Positions 51,181-62,764 are shown, counted from the stretch's first letter. The stretch: 64,000 bases of DNA from Cydia pomonella (GCF_033807575.1 NC_084730.1:8725986-8789985); one strand, 5' to 3'. The notes: generated by a model not told the origin, from the letters alone. Program-made: numbers and translations.

Positions 51181-51544
51181 TACTTTTCTTACCCCTTGCG
51201 AGACAATAAAAAAAACTAAGGCAAACAATATTTTTTTATTTAAAATAGAAAATGCCAGAAAGAGAAAAAAACGAAAGACGGAGCAAGATGGCGCCAAAAT
51301 TTTAGGGATTTACTTTACACGTTTCTCAAATCCGCACGTATCATGAGAAAAAACTATGCAAATCTATTGTTGAAATATGATAATAGAACAAGAGCATAAT
51401 AATTACCGTTTTCGTTGTGTATTTACTTTACAATCAGTTAAAGAAATTTTCATACAGAATGTTCATTTTCATTTTACGACGATCGGCCATTTTCGGCAAC
51501 TTTCGGTTGGTCTGGTGGTTTCGCTACACATCTACAAAGTTTAA

Positions 51545-51795
51545 GTAGTCCAAATTATGTTCGTCATGTTGGTATGCTGTATTATCCTAGTTTTTTCACT
51601 CGAAGTAAAATTAAATATCAAAAGTGCTGTCAACCTTAGTCTATGCCCAAACAGCCCATCAAATTTTTGACGTAAGTTCAAGTAACCTAAAGTATGTTTG
51701 TCAAGTTGGTATGCAATTTTATCGGTGTTTTTTACTAGAAGTGAAATTAAAAATCAAAAGTGCTATCACCTTAGTCTCTGCCCATACGAGAAGTA
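51545..51795. repeat. Diverged ~136-bp tandem duplication
   Basis: Block with ttgttcgtc/gtttgtcaagttggtatg, aagt.aaattaaa.atcaaa and agtgct.tca.ccttagtct occurs twice, offset by about 136 bases. Confidence 0.65.
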
Positions 51796-52296
51796 TGTAA
51801 ATATGTGGATAAAAAATACTATCTCTCATTTTTCCAATTCATATCATTTATTTGCAAACAAACATGAAACAAACCCCTTATTCATAAAACTTAGCAAACC
51901 TCTGTCAATTTTTTCCACTTTCTAACAAACACAAATATCAATATTGTAGACAGGGACAAAATTTGTCATTTAATGATTATCGACGGCATTTTTAATTCAT
52001 CATCAGACGTCTAAAGAAAGGAGTCGACTTAGCTCTCCGGTCTCCACAAAGACGGTACGTCCAAAAACGCTGCGATAGGGTTGTTTCCATACTTTCCATC
52101 TACAAATCTTAGGGCAGAATTGTATCCCAATAAATTCTTTTGGATTATAAGAACATGTTTAACTACTTTTAGGGGACCTGTAATGACCATATTTTTGTAA
52201 ATATTGAATTTAAAATATCTTTTGGCACACGTCACGTGACCAAGCTCGAAACGTCATTGAAATTTCTGATGACGTCACAACTCTCGGATTGACACT
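51796..52296. other. No recognisable element
   Basis: Intergenic; the part after 52210 (cacgtcacgtgacc, gatgacgtcaca) looks like the left half of the site into which the following LINE inserted. Confidence 0.4.
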
Positions 52297-52585
52297 GTTG
52301 ACAGTTAGGCGATAGTTCAGTTCAGTTATTTATTCAGTAACACCATTAAGTGTGTATGAAACATAATTATACAATAAATCAATAATCAATATACACATTA
52401 CTTAACATTACAAAAAAAAAAAAAAACTTAAAAATAAACAGAAAAAAATATTTACAACAATTTAATTAATATTATACAATATGTCAAAAACATGTTGAAT
52501 AAAATATGTAAAAGTGCCTAGTGAAATAATTAAAATAACCGGAAATACAATAAATAATGCGAAAAAAAAAGTCAATTCATACCTA

Positions 52586-55488
52586 TTAGTTACCTACATT
52601 AAAAAATTCCTCTACCGTGTAGTAACACTTCTCTGTCAAAAAAGCATTCAATTTATTTTTAAATGTCAAAGTGTTGCATATTATCTTAAGTTCAGCAGGC
52701 AACTTATTAAATAATAAGACAGCTTGGTAACTAGCACAGTGCTTAGCCACTTTGAGTTTAGAAATTCCTTGTAGTGGCAAGTCTTTCCGCCTTGTTGCAA
52801 AGCGTTTTACTCTTTGTTCTTGCGTTTCAATGTCATCTATGTGTTTGATCAAATCTGTGAGCACCATTAAGATATATAGACAAGGGATGGCAAGAATTTT
52901 AAACTCTAAAAAGTATGGCCTGCAAGATGTCTGCTGAGGAATTCTTGCCATAATTCTAATTGCTCTCTTTTGCGCAACAAATGCAGCCCGGACATTATAT
53001 TTGTAACTATTTCCCCAGAATTTTATACTATAGCGTATCTTGGATTCTACTAATGCATAGTATACCATTTTTAGTTGCGCCAGCTTTAACTCGTCCCGTA
53101 AACTCCTAAGAGCATAGCATGCGGAACTGACAGAGCCTACAATTGCAGATACTTCTGGTTTCCAATTTAATGTACTGTCAATGTGTACTCCGAGAAATTT
53201 GGCCGACTCCACTTGCTCAACGGTGTCTCCTCTAATTTTGAGCTGCAGACAGTCTTTAGTTCTGGTCGTTGATTTAAAAAGAATAACATTAGTTTTACTA
53301 CAGTTCAGCTCAAGACCGTTTATTTCAAACCATTCCACAAATGATTCTAGTGCATAATTAACTGATTGATTTAGTTGTGAAACGTTATCCGCAAATATAA
53401 CTGCATTTGTGTCGTCCGCAAAAAGTACCAATTTAGTGTTTTGCACTTTATTATGTATAAATTTTACCAAGTCGTTGGTGAATATAATGAAAAATATAGG
53501 GCCCAAAATTGAACCCTGTGGAACTCCTTTATGTATGTTGGCAATACTAGATTTGTAGGATTGTATATGATTATGTGCCATCCATGGTATTTGAACAAAT
53601 TGTTTTCTATTCAATAAATATGAACGAAAAAGTGCCAGTGCTTTTCCTCTGACGCCGTAGTGCTCAAGTTTCTTCAGCAATATTTCGTGGTTAACCATAT
53701 CAAATACAGAACTCAGGTCGAGAAAAACTCCTGCTACTTTTTTCTTATTATTTAATTGGCTGACTGTATCTTCAATGAAAGTACTAAGGGCCTCATTTGT
53801 TCCCTTTCCCTTTTGATATCCATATTGTCTCTTACTTAATATTTCGTTAAGATAAAGGTGCTTAGTAAGCCTTTCCTTCATTACTTTCTCCAGCAATTTC
53901 GACAATATAGGTAGAAGAGAGATTGGTCTATAGTTATTTGGGTCGGTTTTGGAACCCTTTTTGTATAATGGCAGTACTTTTGCAACTTTAAGTTGCTCTG
54001 GAAATACACAGGACTCAAAACACTGATTGCAGAAACTGGCAAGTGGTCCCGCAAGTAAGTCGATATGGTCTTTTATTACCGTAATTGGAATATCGTCGTA
54101 TCCACATGATCTTTTGGGCTTTAAACTTTTAACTATAAATTTGATTTCTGCCGGATTTGTTTTCTCAAAAATCAAATCTTTTTTAACTTGTGATACATTA
54201 GTCCGTAGCAGTGACAAAGCTCCATCATTGGTGTTTTTATAGTCCTTACCGTGACTAAATTTCTCAAGCAGCACAGCACAAACATCGCTAGGGTCACTAT
54301 GTATTTTTACTTGCCCATTTGCAGAAACTGTTTTCAAGAGCAAGTTCTCCTCCATTTTGACAATTTTATTTCGATGTTTGTTTATTATCTTCCATATCTC
54401 TTTCGAGGAGTCTTTTGCTCCTAAGATTTGTGCTTGCACTGCGGCTCTTTTAGCATGTTTAATAACACGTCTAAAAATACAAACATACTTTCTACTATAA
54501 GCAGTTATAGATTCAGAGTTCGATGATTTGTGCGTTATTAGAATACGCTTCATTTTGCTTGAAACTTTAATGCCTTTCGTTATCCATTTTATTCTGTTTG
54601 TGGTATTTATACGTGTCTTTTTTTTTAATTTTCCAAAGCTCTCTGTAAATACATGATTAATTTTTTTTATGAAGGAGTTTATTCCTATATCCTCCCAATC
54701 CTTGGTTAATATCTTATTTCTAAATATCATATTTTCTCTTTCACCGAATTTTCTGATCTCTTTCCATATTAGTTCATTATTTTCTTTTTTTTCTTTGTAA
54801 TCAATAGAAAAAGAGCTGAGTATAGCCGCGTGACCATCAGCTAGTCCATTATGATCCACCAATGGTAAAGCGATAAATTTATCAGGCAGGTTAGTCAAAA
54901 TATTGTCCAAACATGATTCTGCATTGTTGCGTCTAAAAGTAGGAGATTTAATAAGCCATTTAAAATTATAAGACGTCAGCAGGGACAAAAATTCAACTGT
55001 ATGCTTATCTTGTTTTAATATATTTATATTAAAATCTCCACAAATTATGCATTTTTTGTTAAAGAAGTGCTCCAGCATCTGTTCAAGACGCTCAGTGAAT
55101 ACAATTAAGTTAGCATCATTTGGATTTCTATAACAACAAATTATGTTGACATTTGTTTCACAATCTTTCACACCACATACTTCAAAAGATTCATCTTTAT
55201 AGAGCTTTTTACAAATTTTTAGTTCATCAAATTTTCTATTTTTGTGATTTTTGTGATTTTCTATTTCAGAGAACCACCTCTTTTCTTCTTTGATCTTGTA
55301 TTATAAGTTGCCAATTGATAATTCGATAAACTAAAAAGTGGCGCTGACGCAGCATTGAGAAAATGTTCACTTACACATACATACTGTCGTTCATTGGGGA
55401 GATTGTCTAAATACAACTCTAACTCATGTTTCTTATTTGTTATACCACATACATTTTGATAGTAAATTCTTAAGTTAGTGTCTAACAT
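52586..55488 (-). pseudogene. CR1-like LINE ORF2 with one frameshift
   Basis: ORF2 starts at 55488 (MLDTNLRIYYQNVCGITNKK) but leaves frame just after KKKRGGSL (about 55265), next to a 9-bp tandem repeat (aatcacaaa twice). In the next frame it continues uninterrupted to 52586: CCYRNPN, CGDFNINIL, YRPISLLPILSKLLEK, GVFLDLSSVFDMV, GVPQGSILGPIFF, FADDTN, FLGVHIDSTLNW. Endonuclease motif SDH is replaced by DGHA in LADGHA. About 960 codons in total, the usual size. The 861-codon part is still open, so inactivation looks recent. Confidence 0.85.
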
Positions 55489-55505
55489 TATAGTAGAAAG
55501 GTCAC

Positions 55506-56125
55506 TTACCGATTCTGATCTAAAAAAATATTTTGTGAGGTATTAGGGGCCAGTAATTTTGAGCATTCTTGTGAGTTATCATTTTCAAGTTCTAATTGTA
55601 AACTATCTTCTGTTATGCCGTACTGTAGATCTAATACGAAGGTTTTAATATCCTTGAAAATTTGCAAAATTCCTCTATTGTTTATACGACCAGTCACATC
55701 ACGAAACATATTGAAAAAGTTCAAATTTTTGTTTGAATCTAGTAAGTATGCATACTGGTATATCATAACATCCGAATATAATAAGTGATTTAAAGCGTGG
55801 GTTCTTTTATTAAATAAGGATTTACATTTCGTGTACCTAAAAGTTGGTGTACAGAGGATTATATTCGTATGTTTTATATGTTGAAGCTTTTTCCTTATTA
55901 AAACTACAATTTTAGAATAATCTTTTGACTCCAAGAAGTCATCCTCTCCTAGGTATAAAAATTAAACAACAATCATTCATGGTATGATGCTCAACTTTTC
56001 TATCGATTCCTTGCAGTAGTTGTTCCACTCCTCCATTTGGTATGATATAGTGACATATCTGATATTCGTCAAATATTCTTTCAGCCGTTTTGAGTATGGG
56101 ATTACTTTTGTTACTGCTTACGATA
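55506..56125 (-). pseudogene. CR1-like LINE ORF1, C-terminal part, frameshifted
   Basis: Esterase-like domain remnant: CIVSSNKSNPILKTAE, HYIIPNGGVEQLLQGIDRK and CCLIFI, then a frameshift at about 55945 into GEDDFLESKDYSKIVVLIRK and on to a stop 17 bases before ORF2. It corresponds to residues from about 335 onward of the ORF1 at 17236-18816. The coiled-coil half is missing. Confidence 0.7.
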
Positions 56126-56150
56126 CATAAACAACAAATGACTAATGTCA

Positions 56151-56604
56151 GTTGACAGTTCGCATCTTCTACGTGCGTATGTAGTTATGTGTCAAACCGT
56201 AAACTGTGACGTCACACAATTTCCAAAGAGCGTTTTGGGCGTGAAAGCATCTGTCAAAATATATTTTGTTAATTTAACATATTTAAAGCCGTTTTTAGTA
56301 TTAAAGTTGAAATTTACGGCAACTTTTAGTTAATATAGAACGTAATACGAGCGTTTCAAAAAATTGGAAACAACACTATTGTGTTAAAAGCATGAAAATC
56401 GGTACGATTGAGTTTTAGGCCGTTTGAATCAATTTGACCCTTAGAACAAAAAAAAATGGAGAGGAGTAATTAAACGAAATGGTCTCTCCTCAGCATAATA
56501 CTGACCCGAAAGTCAGCGCTGATCTTCCGGCAAGACGATTTGTGGTCCACGATCGCTGTCATGCCTTTGCAGCGGCAAAATCGACGCGTGAAGTATAATT
56601 TCAA
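56151..56604. other. No recognisable element
   Basis: Contains gtaaactgtgacgtcacaca near 56200; no gene. Confidence 0.4.
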
Positions 56605-56935
56605 AAAGCGCTGGTGGCCTAGCGGTAAGAACGTGCGACTTGCAATCCGGAGGTCGCGGGTTCAAACCCCGGCTCGTACCAATGAGTTTTTCGGAACTTA
56701 TGTACGAAATGTTATTTGATATTTACCAGTCGCTTTTCGGTGAAGGAAAACATCGTGAGGAAACCGGACTGATCCCAACAAGGCCTAGTTTTACCCTCTG
56801 GGTTGGAAGGTCAGATGGCAGTCGCTTTCGTAAAAACTAGTGCCTACGCCAAATCTTGGGATTAGTTGTCAAAGCGGACCCCAGGCTCCCTTGAGCCGTG
56901 GAAATATGCCGGGACAACGCTAGGAAGAAAGAAGT
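56605..56935 (+). mobile_element. Second tRNA-derived SINE family, full-length-like
   Basis: Head gcgctggtggcctagcggta with gggttcaaaccccggctcg, body gaaggaaaacatcgtgagga and ccttgagccgtggaaatatg, end acaacgctaggaagaaag. A tRNA cloverleaf with a proper acceptor stem cannot be drawn, so it is a SINE. Confidence 0.85.
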
Positions 56936-57112
56936 ATAATTTCAAAAGTGTCCCCGCAGAGAGTTACAAAATATTAGTGCATCTCATACATTTTTAAGTG
57001 GCTCCTTTACAAGTCAATACATTTACAGTAATATCATATCATATAATTATGTCGTCATTTTCTTGTATGGAAAAAAAATGTTCATAAACCTATCGTGTGT
57101 GACATTTTTGCC

Positions 57113-57333
57113 GATTTCGGGCCTGATAATCGTTTTCCGTTTCACGGAAAATCAGCACTTCGTTAACAATATTTGAAATGTAAAAAATACTTTATCTCTA
57201 AGTGTCTAAAATGTCCAATATTTGATATTTTTGCATGTGAATAATTTTTTATACATTTCAAATATTGTAAACGATGTGCTGATATTTGCTCAAACGGAAA
57301 AATACTCTTGCTCGGGCCCGAAATCGGGTCTGA
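57113..57333. mobile_element. Foldback MITE
   Basis: gatttcgggcctgataatcg ... aacaatatttgaaatgtaaa pairs with tacatttcaaatattgtaaa ... gggcccgaaatc. Confidence 0.75.
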
Positions 57334-57339
57334 TATCAG

Positions 57340-57512
57340 GGAGCCTACCGCGAAACCCGCAATTCGCATAATAGCCCAGGGCCATAACCGCGAAAATAGA
57401 AGTTCGTCAATTGCGGGCATTTTTCTCTGTCATTCTGAATTAGTCTTAGTGAGAGTAAAAGAGAAAGATCCCCGCAATTTGCGAATTTCGGTTTTCGCGG
57501 TAGGCCCCCCAA
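57340..57512. mobile_element. MITE with 'gcctaccgcgaaa' ends
   Basis: gggagcctaccgcgaaaccc at the left, ggttttcgcggtaggccccc at the right. A half copy follows at 57564-57620. Confidence 0.75.
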
Positions 57513-57844
57513 GCCTGATAAAGTGTGGATGTAATTGGCGGTTATGGCGTAATTAGAGTGACGGAGAAAGATGCCCGCAATTTACTAAATTCGGTGTTCG
57601 CGGTAGGCCGCGGTAGGCTGTTACTTAGCTCGGTTTCTAGAGGGTGGTCCAAAAATATGCTGATAAAAATAAATGCATACCTATTATTGATAAGTAAATT
57701 TATATTCACAAAGGTTTGTGTTTGTGTATCGATTATCAAAAGATAATATTTTGAAATATAATTATATATGTTTCAGGTTAATGATTGTAGATTTAATTTT
57801 AGCATATTGAGTGCCGGAAACCCGCTCTGTTCGTACAGTCGCTT

Positions 57845-58011
57845 CAGGCGCGGATACAAGATTTGGCTTAGGGGGGGGCCATTTTGAGAAAATCATATAT
57901 TTTTGCACAGAAAATAAGGTAAAAAAAAATTTACTCAATTTAGTAATGTGAGAGCCAGGGTTTTAGGGGGGGGCCATTGCCCCTATGGCCCCCCCCTTGT
58001 ATCCGCGCCTG
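57845..58011. mobile_element. hAT-like MITE with 8-bp target duplication
   Basis: 167 bp, ends caggcgcggatacaag and cttgtatccgcgcctg; agtcgctt at 57837-57844 and 58012-58019. Internal G8 and C7 runs. Confidence 0.95.
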
Positions 58012-58094
58012 AGTCGCTTTCCTTTACAAAGCGGGGAAACGCTAGGATCGGCTACGAAAACTTTGGTAGTGAATATCTTAAGAGTCCTCAGCCA

Positions 58095-58482
58095 GCTAGG
58101 ACTAGCTAGATTGCTCTAAAACTTTGTACTTACAATAGGATAAGGTCTATCTATGTAGGTAGACGAAAGGAGTGCCTGGCGTCCGTTGGCTCGTTGGGTG
58201 GACGACATCCGGAAGACTGCGGGCCACTTCTGGATGAGACTGGCTCGGGACCGGGCTAGGACTAGCTAGATTGCTCTGAAACTTTGTACTTACAATAGGA
58301 TAAGGTCTATCTATGTAGGTAGACGAAAGGAGTGCCTGGCGTCCGTTGGCTCGTTGGGTGGACGACATTCGGAAGACTGCGGGCCACTTCTGGATGAGAC
58401 TGGCTCGGGACCGGGATAAGTGGCGTACTAGAAGAGAGGCCTATGCTCAGCAGTGGGCGATAAAAGGCTGATATGATGATGA
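58095..58482 (+). pseudogene. RTE-like LINE 3' end with 160-bp tandem duplication
   Basis: WRPLARWVDDIRKTAGHFWM and RDKWRTRREAYAQQWAIKG with a stop at about 58471, then (GAT)n: the end of an RTE-type ORF2. Bases 58095-58254 are repeated at 58255-58414 with two differences. 160 is not a multiple of three. Confidence 0.85.
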
Positions 58483-58812
58483 TGATGAAGGTCTATCTAT
58501 GCCTATAATTAGTTTATATAGCTTCAGATACCATAGTTAAAAAATAAAGCGATTGTAATTTTTTCTTACAAAACTTGTTTTTGCTCTATTTCGTTTATTT
58601 TACAAGCTGGGGCTAGTTAAACAATTACAGGCAAAGATATACCTCATGTCATTATATGTGCAAAGTTTCATTACAATCCAACACGTAGTTTTAAAATGAG
58701 AACGAAACTCTTTTTGTATGGGAAGGTGAAATTCAGCCGTGGTTGCTGCGGACTCTTAAGTGGTAATTTGTAAACGAAGTGTAAGAAATTGATTTCTAAT
58801 TTTTTTTTATCA

Positions 58813-58975
58813 ACGACCGGTCTGGTCTAGTGGGTAGTGATTCTGCCTATGAAGCCAATGATCCTGGGTTCGTATCCCGTAGGGGCATTTATTTGTGTGA
58901 TGAGCACAGAGAATTTGTTCCTGAGTCATGGATGTTTTTAAGTATTCGTATATTATATATATGTAATTATAGCGT
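58813..58975 (+). mobile_element. tRNA-derived SINE, 3'-truncated
   Basis: Head cgaccggtctggtctagtgg, diverged B box, ends near tatatatgtaattat. Confidence 0.85.
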
Positions 58976-58976
58976 C

Positions 58977-59185
58977 CTTCCATCTTGTTCGAGGTCTCCT
59001 CTGGCTCCGTGTGCAACCTCTTGGATACCAATTCGTTACTATCGAACAAGATGGGAGGATGAACTCAAACTCACAGCGGGCCCGAACTGGAGAAGAGTGG
59101 CCCACGACACACCCCAATGGAAAGAGCTGGAGGACTTTGCCAAGCGGCACACTGAGTTAAGAGACATACTCTAACTCAGAATAAA
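58977..59185 (+). pseudogene. RTE-like LINE ORF2 C-terminus
   Basis: TRWEDELKLTAGPNWRRVAH and WKELEDFAKRHTELRDIL with a stop at 59174, then aataaaagg. It lies exactly between two SINE copies. Confidence 0.8.
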
Positions 59186-59198
59186 AGGGCTTAATGAA

Positions 59199-59690
59199 TT
59201 CGACGACCGGTTTGGCCTAGTGGGTAGTGACCCTGCCTACGAAGCTGATGGTCCCGGGTTCAAATCCTGGTAAGGGCATTTATTCGTGTGATGAGCATGG
59301 ATATTTGTTCCTGTGTCATGGGTGTTTTCTATGTATTTAAGTATTTATAAATATTTATATATCATATAATTATATCGTTGTCTAAGTACCCTCTGATTTA
59401 AACTATATATTGTGTGTTTTTGCAGCTGCCAAATAAATGATTTATCTATCTATCTATCTATCTATCTCAACACAAGCCTTATTAAGCTTACTGTGGGATT
59501 TAGTCAATTTGTGTAATAATGTCCTATAATATTTATTTATTTATAATAGATAGATAGATAGAATAGGTAAGTATATCGTTGTTCTGAGTACCCACAACAC
59601 AAGCCTTCTGGATCTTACCATGGGACTTAGTTAATTTGTGTAAGAATGTCCCTATAATATTTATTTATTCATTTATTTATACCGGACCAT
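59199..59690 (+). mobile_element. SINE composite with internal (ATCT)n insertion and second 3' half
   Basis: A SINE starts at 59201; after 'aagtaccctc' a ~65-base foreign stretch ending in (ATCT)6 (about 59440-59467) interrupts it, then the SINE resumes at 'aacacaagcc'. A second SINE 3' half follows from (TAGA)n at about 59550 to 59690. Confidence 0.85.
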
Positions 59691-59856
59691 CCTGTACGTT
59701 TATATGCAACAATCTCGGGCGATATAAAATTTTGAACAATACATTTCACATAAACGTGTTTATCTTTATGTGAAAAGTTTCAACATAATAATACATAGTT
59801 AACTTTCTGGAGTTGGCAGAGTGATACAAGGTAACATTGTTTTTTCTAATATTAGG

Positions 59857-59947
59857 TTTAATACAATTACCTAGCCTAGTCGCTAAGGATCCTGCCCACA
59901 AAACTTATGTCCCGGGTTTGAATCCCGGTAAGGGCATTAACCTGCAA
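59857..59947 (+). mobile_element. tRNA-like SINE head, diverged
   Basis: cctagcctagtcgctaagga ... gtcccgggtttgaatcccgg, then stops resembling the SINE. Confidence 0.7.
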
Positions 59948-60008
59948 GGTGTATCAAAAATAGTGGGGATCCGTTTAAAGGCATAGAAATAGATATTTAA
60001 GTAATATA

Positions 60009-60497
60009 CACCGTGTTTTTATTGAATTCCGGTAACTTCTAGGTATCGGTAAGTACGTTTAAGGAACCTAAATGGCATAGTTAATTTTCAAAAAAAAAAA
60101 ATTTTTTTTGTTATTTTTTTAACTATTTGTAATTTTATAAAACGTAATTAAATGTTGCATATAGCGTTGTTGTAACACGGGCATTGCATTTAACTCAACC
60201 AAACAATTGTAAACTGTGACATATCAATGTCATTTCGAACATCAATCGTCCGAGATAATACTTACGTTTAGTAGCAAATGTATGAACTCGCACTAAACAC
60301 TAATCAATATGTAAAGTTGTAAACAGGCCTTAAGGCAAGTGCACACGCTCGTAAGGGCCTTTTAAGATAAAAATGAATGATTGATTAAGTATCTCCGAAA
60401 TGGAGTTAATTAGAATACCGGTATCTTTGAGAAAGTTACTTAATTTAAGCTCAGGGATGCACCCTCGAAATTAACGGAAATCAAAATAAACACGGTG
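60009..60497. mobile_element. TA-flanked MITE
   Basis: 489 bp, ends caccgtgtttttatt and aaaataaacacggtg, TA on both sides. A truncated sister is at 9784-10071. Confidence 0.85.
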
Positions 60498-60500
60498 TAT

Positions 60501-60735
60501 ATCTAGTCTGATACTATTTTTTGTGCATACAACATTTTGGAAAAAAAGACCGAATTATAATATTGTACGCACCTAAAACTTCTACTCAGGTATAACAACA
60601 TGCATCTAGCAGCATATATCTAGTCTGATACTATTTTTTGTGCATACAACGTTTTGGTAAATAAAAGACCGAGTAAAGGTTCAGTACATAAAACTTCTAC
60701 TTACTTAGGTATAAGTATAACAGCATGCCATTTTA
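60501..60735. repeat. ~117-bp tandem duplication upstream of gene C
   Basis: atctagtctgatactatttt...tgtgcatacaac and aaaacttctact occur twice, offset 117 bases, diverged by several substitutions and small indels. Confidence 0.75.
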
Positions 60736-60800
60736 GAATGAGAGCATAATATAATATTTTGCGGAGGAGTTCGTGTGGTGAGACTTATTTTTTTTACAGG

Positions 60801-60869
60801 ATGCAGCCACTACGATTTCTTTTCGCACTACTTGTAGCAATACTGGCCACCACCGTGCTGTGTTACCCT
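60801..60869 (+). CDS. Gene C, signal-peptide exon
   Basis: An acceptor (tttttttttacag) ends one base before ATG 60801, so this is a second, coding exon after a 5' UTR exon. It encodes MQPLRFLFALLVAILATTVL then CYP and a donor |GTATGT in phase 0. Basic/hydrophobic profile of a secretory signal peptide. Small secreted peptides of insects, including immune peptides, often have this plan, but the mature part is outside the window and I assign no family. Confidence 0.6.
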
Positions 60870-60914
60870 GTATGTATATTTCAATACTATGACTACGTTC
60901 ACTCATTCTTTTAG

Positions 60915-61590
60915 GGTTCCGTAGTCAACTAGGAACCCTTATAGTTTCGCCATGTCCGTCTGTCTGTCCGAGGCTTTGCTCCGTGGTCGTTAGTGCTAGA
61001 AAGCTGAAATTTGGCATGGATATATAAATCAATAAAGCCGACCAAGTCGTACCATAAAATCTAAAAATTTAATTTTTTTTAGGGTACCTCCCCTACACTT
61101 AAATTGGTGGTGAATTGTTTTTTTTTGCTTCAACCCTACAGTGTGGGGTTTCGTTGGAAAGGACTTTCAAAACTACCTAATAGGGGTCTTCAACAAACAT
61201 TTTTTGATAAAGTGAATATATTCGGAGATAATCGCTCCGAAAGAAAAAAGAAATGTGTCTCCCCCCCCTCAAACTTTTGAACCATAGGTCCAAAAAATAT
61301 GAAAAAAATCGTGGAAGTAGAGCTTAAGAAATACATTAAATGAAAACTATAGCGGACATGATCAGTTTAGCTGTTTTTGAGTTATCGCAAAAAGTTTTGC
61401 CTTCATAGTAAAAAGACTTACTTTAATTAGGTACTGATTATGCAAATTTGCAATGCAATGTGAAAGGTACCGTTTCATCCCTTGGTTAACAATTTACTAT
61501 ACTTTGAGCTCCAGTTTAGCTTATTGTGACGGAAGAGTAACTACGGAACCCTACACTGAGCGTGGCCCGACATGCTCTTGGCCGGTTTTA
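60915..61590. repeat. Lepidopteran interspersed repeat, CCGT-rich superfamily
   Basis: tagggttccgtagtcaacta at the left; ctacggaaccctacactgag...tgctcttggccggtttt at the right. Non-coding; lies in the first visible gene C intron. Confidence 0.7.
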
Positions 61591-61599
61591 TTATTATAA

Positions 61600-62160
61600 T
61601 TATGGCTTCAGTCTAGTGGGACTATTTCGCCAGTATCAAGGTATTAGGAGATTTAAATACGACTAAAATTGTACGGTTAGTACAAGACAGTGTACGGTGA
61701 TTTTATTAGCTCTTGTAAAGCGATAGTTGAACTTTACAAGTAGCACGTGGACTACCGGCCGTTGACTCCAAAATGGTGGTTAAACGCGTTTCAAGATAAT
61801 TTACTCATTACTACACACTACCACATTAGCTTACTAAATAATAAGCTATCGATATTACATTTTAAACAATATTAATGAGCAAAAAAAACCGGACAAGTAC
61901 GAGTCGGACCCGCCCACCGAGGGTTCCGTACTTTTTAGTATTTGTGGTTATAGCGGCAACAGAAATACATCATCTGTGAAAATTTCAACTGTCTAGCTAT
62001 CACGGTTCATGAGATACAGCCTGGTGACAGACGGACGGACGGGCAGCGGAGTCTTAGTAGTAGGATCCTGTTTTACCTTTTGGGTACGGAACCCTAAAAA
62101 CAAAGGAGTTAATCACGAGGCTAACTATCAAGATGGCGCTCGAATCGAAAGGCCGTGTGA
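61600..62160 (+). repeat. 0.5-kb interspersed repeat, interrupted copy
   Basis: Second copy of 35105-35620, interrupted after 'aatgagcaaaaaa' by the repeat at 61886-62103 and resuming at gttaatcacgaggc. Confidence 0.75.
61886..62103 (+). mobile_element. CCGT-family repeat inserted in the 0.5-kb repeat
   Basis: aaccggacaagtacgagtcg...gagggttccgtac at the left, gggtacggaaccctaaaaa at the right; contains gacggacggacgg. Length about 218 bp. Target duplication is obscured by A-runs. Confidence 0.75.
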
Positions 62161-62163
62161 CTA

Positions 62164-62764
62164 CAGGGTGACTCAAAATTACGTTGACAAAACATTTTTG
62201 ATGCTGCACATTGTTGATAGGCTGCTTTATATTTCGTTAAAGATTTTTTTCGTTACATTTTCATAAAATTTTGTTAGTTCGAAGAGCTCTTCATTCTTGG
62301 CGGAATAAAACCAAAATGTCAATTAGGGACGAAAAAAGTACGTTTGTAATTTTTGCCGTACGAACATTCCATACTTACGTTTTTGTAACGAGAACAATTT
62401 GAACAATGCTTATAAGATGTCACAACGATCCGATACCGTTCTGTCTGTGTTAAAGATGACGTTTCTGGTTGAAGAACCGTGCATTCAATATTTTGTAGGA
62501 CATAAGGTAAAATAGCACTGATAAGGTACAAAATACTATAAACTATATATTCACCAAATTTTATCGAAATCTGTCAAAAATGAAAAACCAACAAAATAAT
62601 ACATAGCCCTGATAACTTTCACAAATGTATGCGTTTTTGTACCCAAGGTGAAGAGGATACGTCGAAAATTATTCGTTTTATTTAGTTTATCATGTTTTTT
62701 TAAAACCTTTAAACTTAACAGAATATTCAAAAAAAATATATCATTGTATTTTTGGGTCACCCTG
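62164..62764. mobile_element. MITE with cagggtgac ends
   Basis: cagggtgactcaaaat at the left, tttttgggtcaccctg at the right; TA on the left side only. About 600 bp, non-coding. Confidence 0.65.

Larger units (their letters stand above)
52307..56150 (-). mobile_element. CR1-like LINE, - strand, 5'-truncated in ORF1
   Basis: Contains the C-terminal part of ORF1 and all of ORF2 with frameshifts. The 10-bp repeat gttgacagtt lies at both ends (52297-52306, 56151-56160), a possible target duplication. 3' tail on the - strand is aataaataactgaactgaac-like. Confidence 0.75.

Noticed and set aside
56605..56680. Functional tRNA gene
   Set aside because: A/B boxes are present but no acceptor stem forms; it is the head of a SINE, as at 46169, 49009, 59199 and others.
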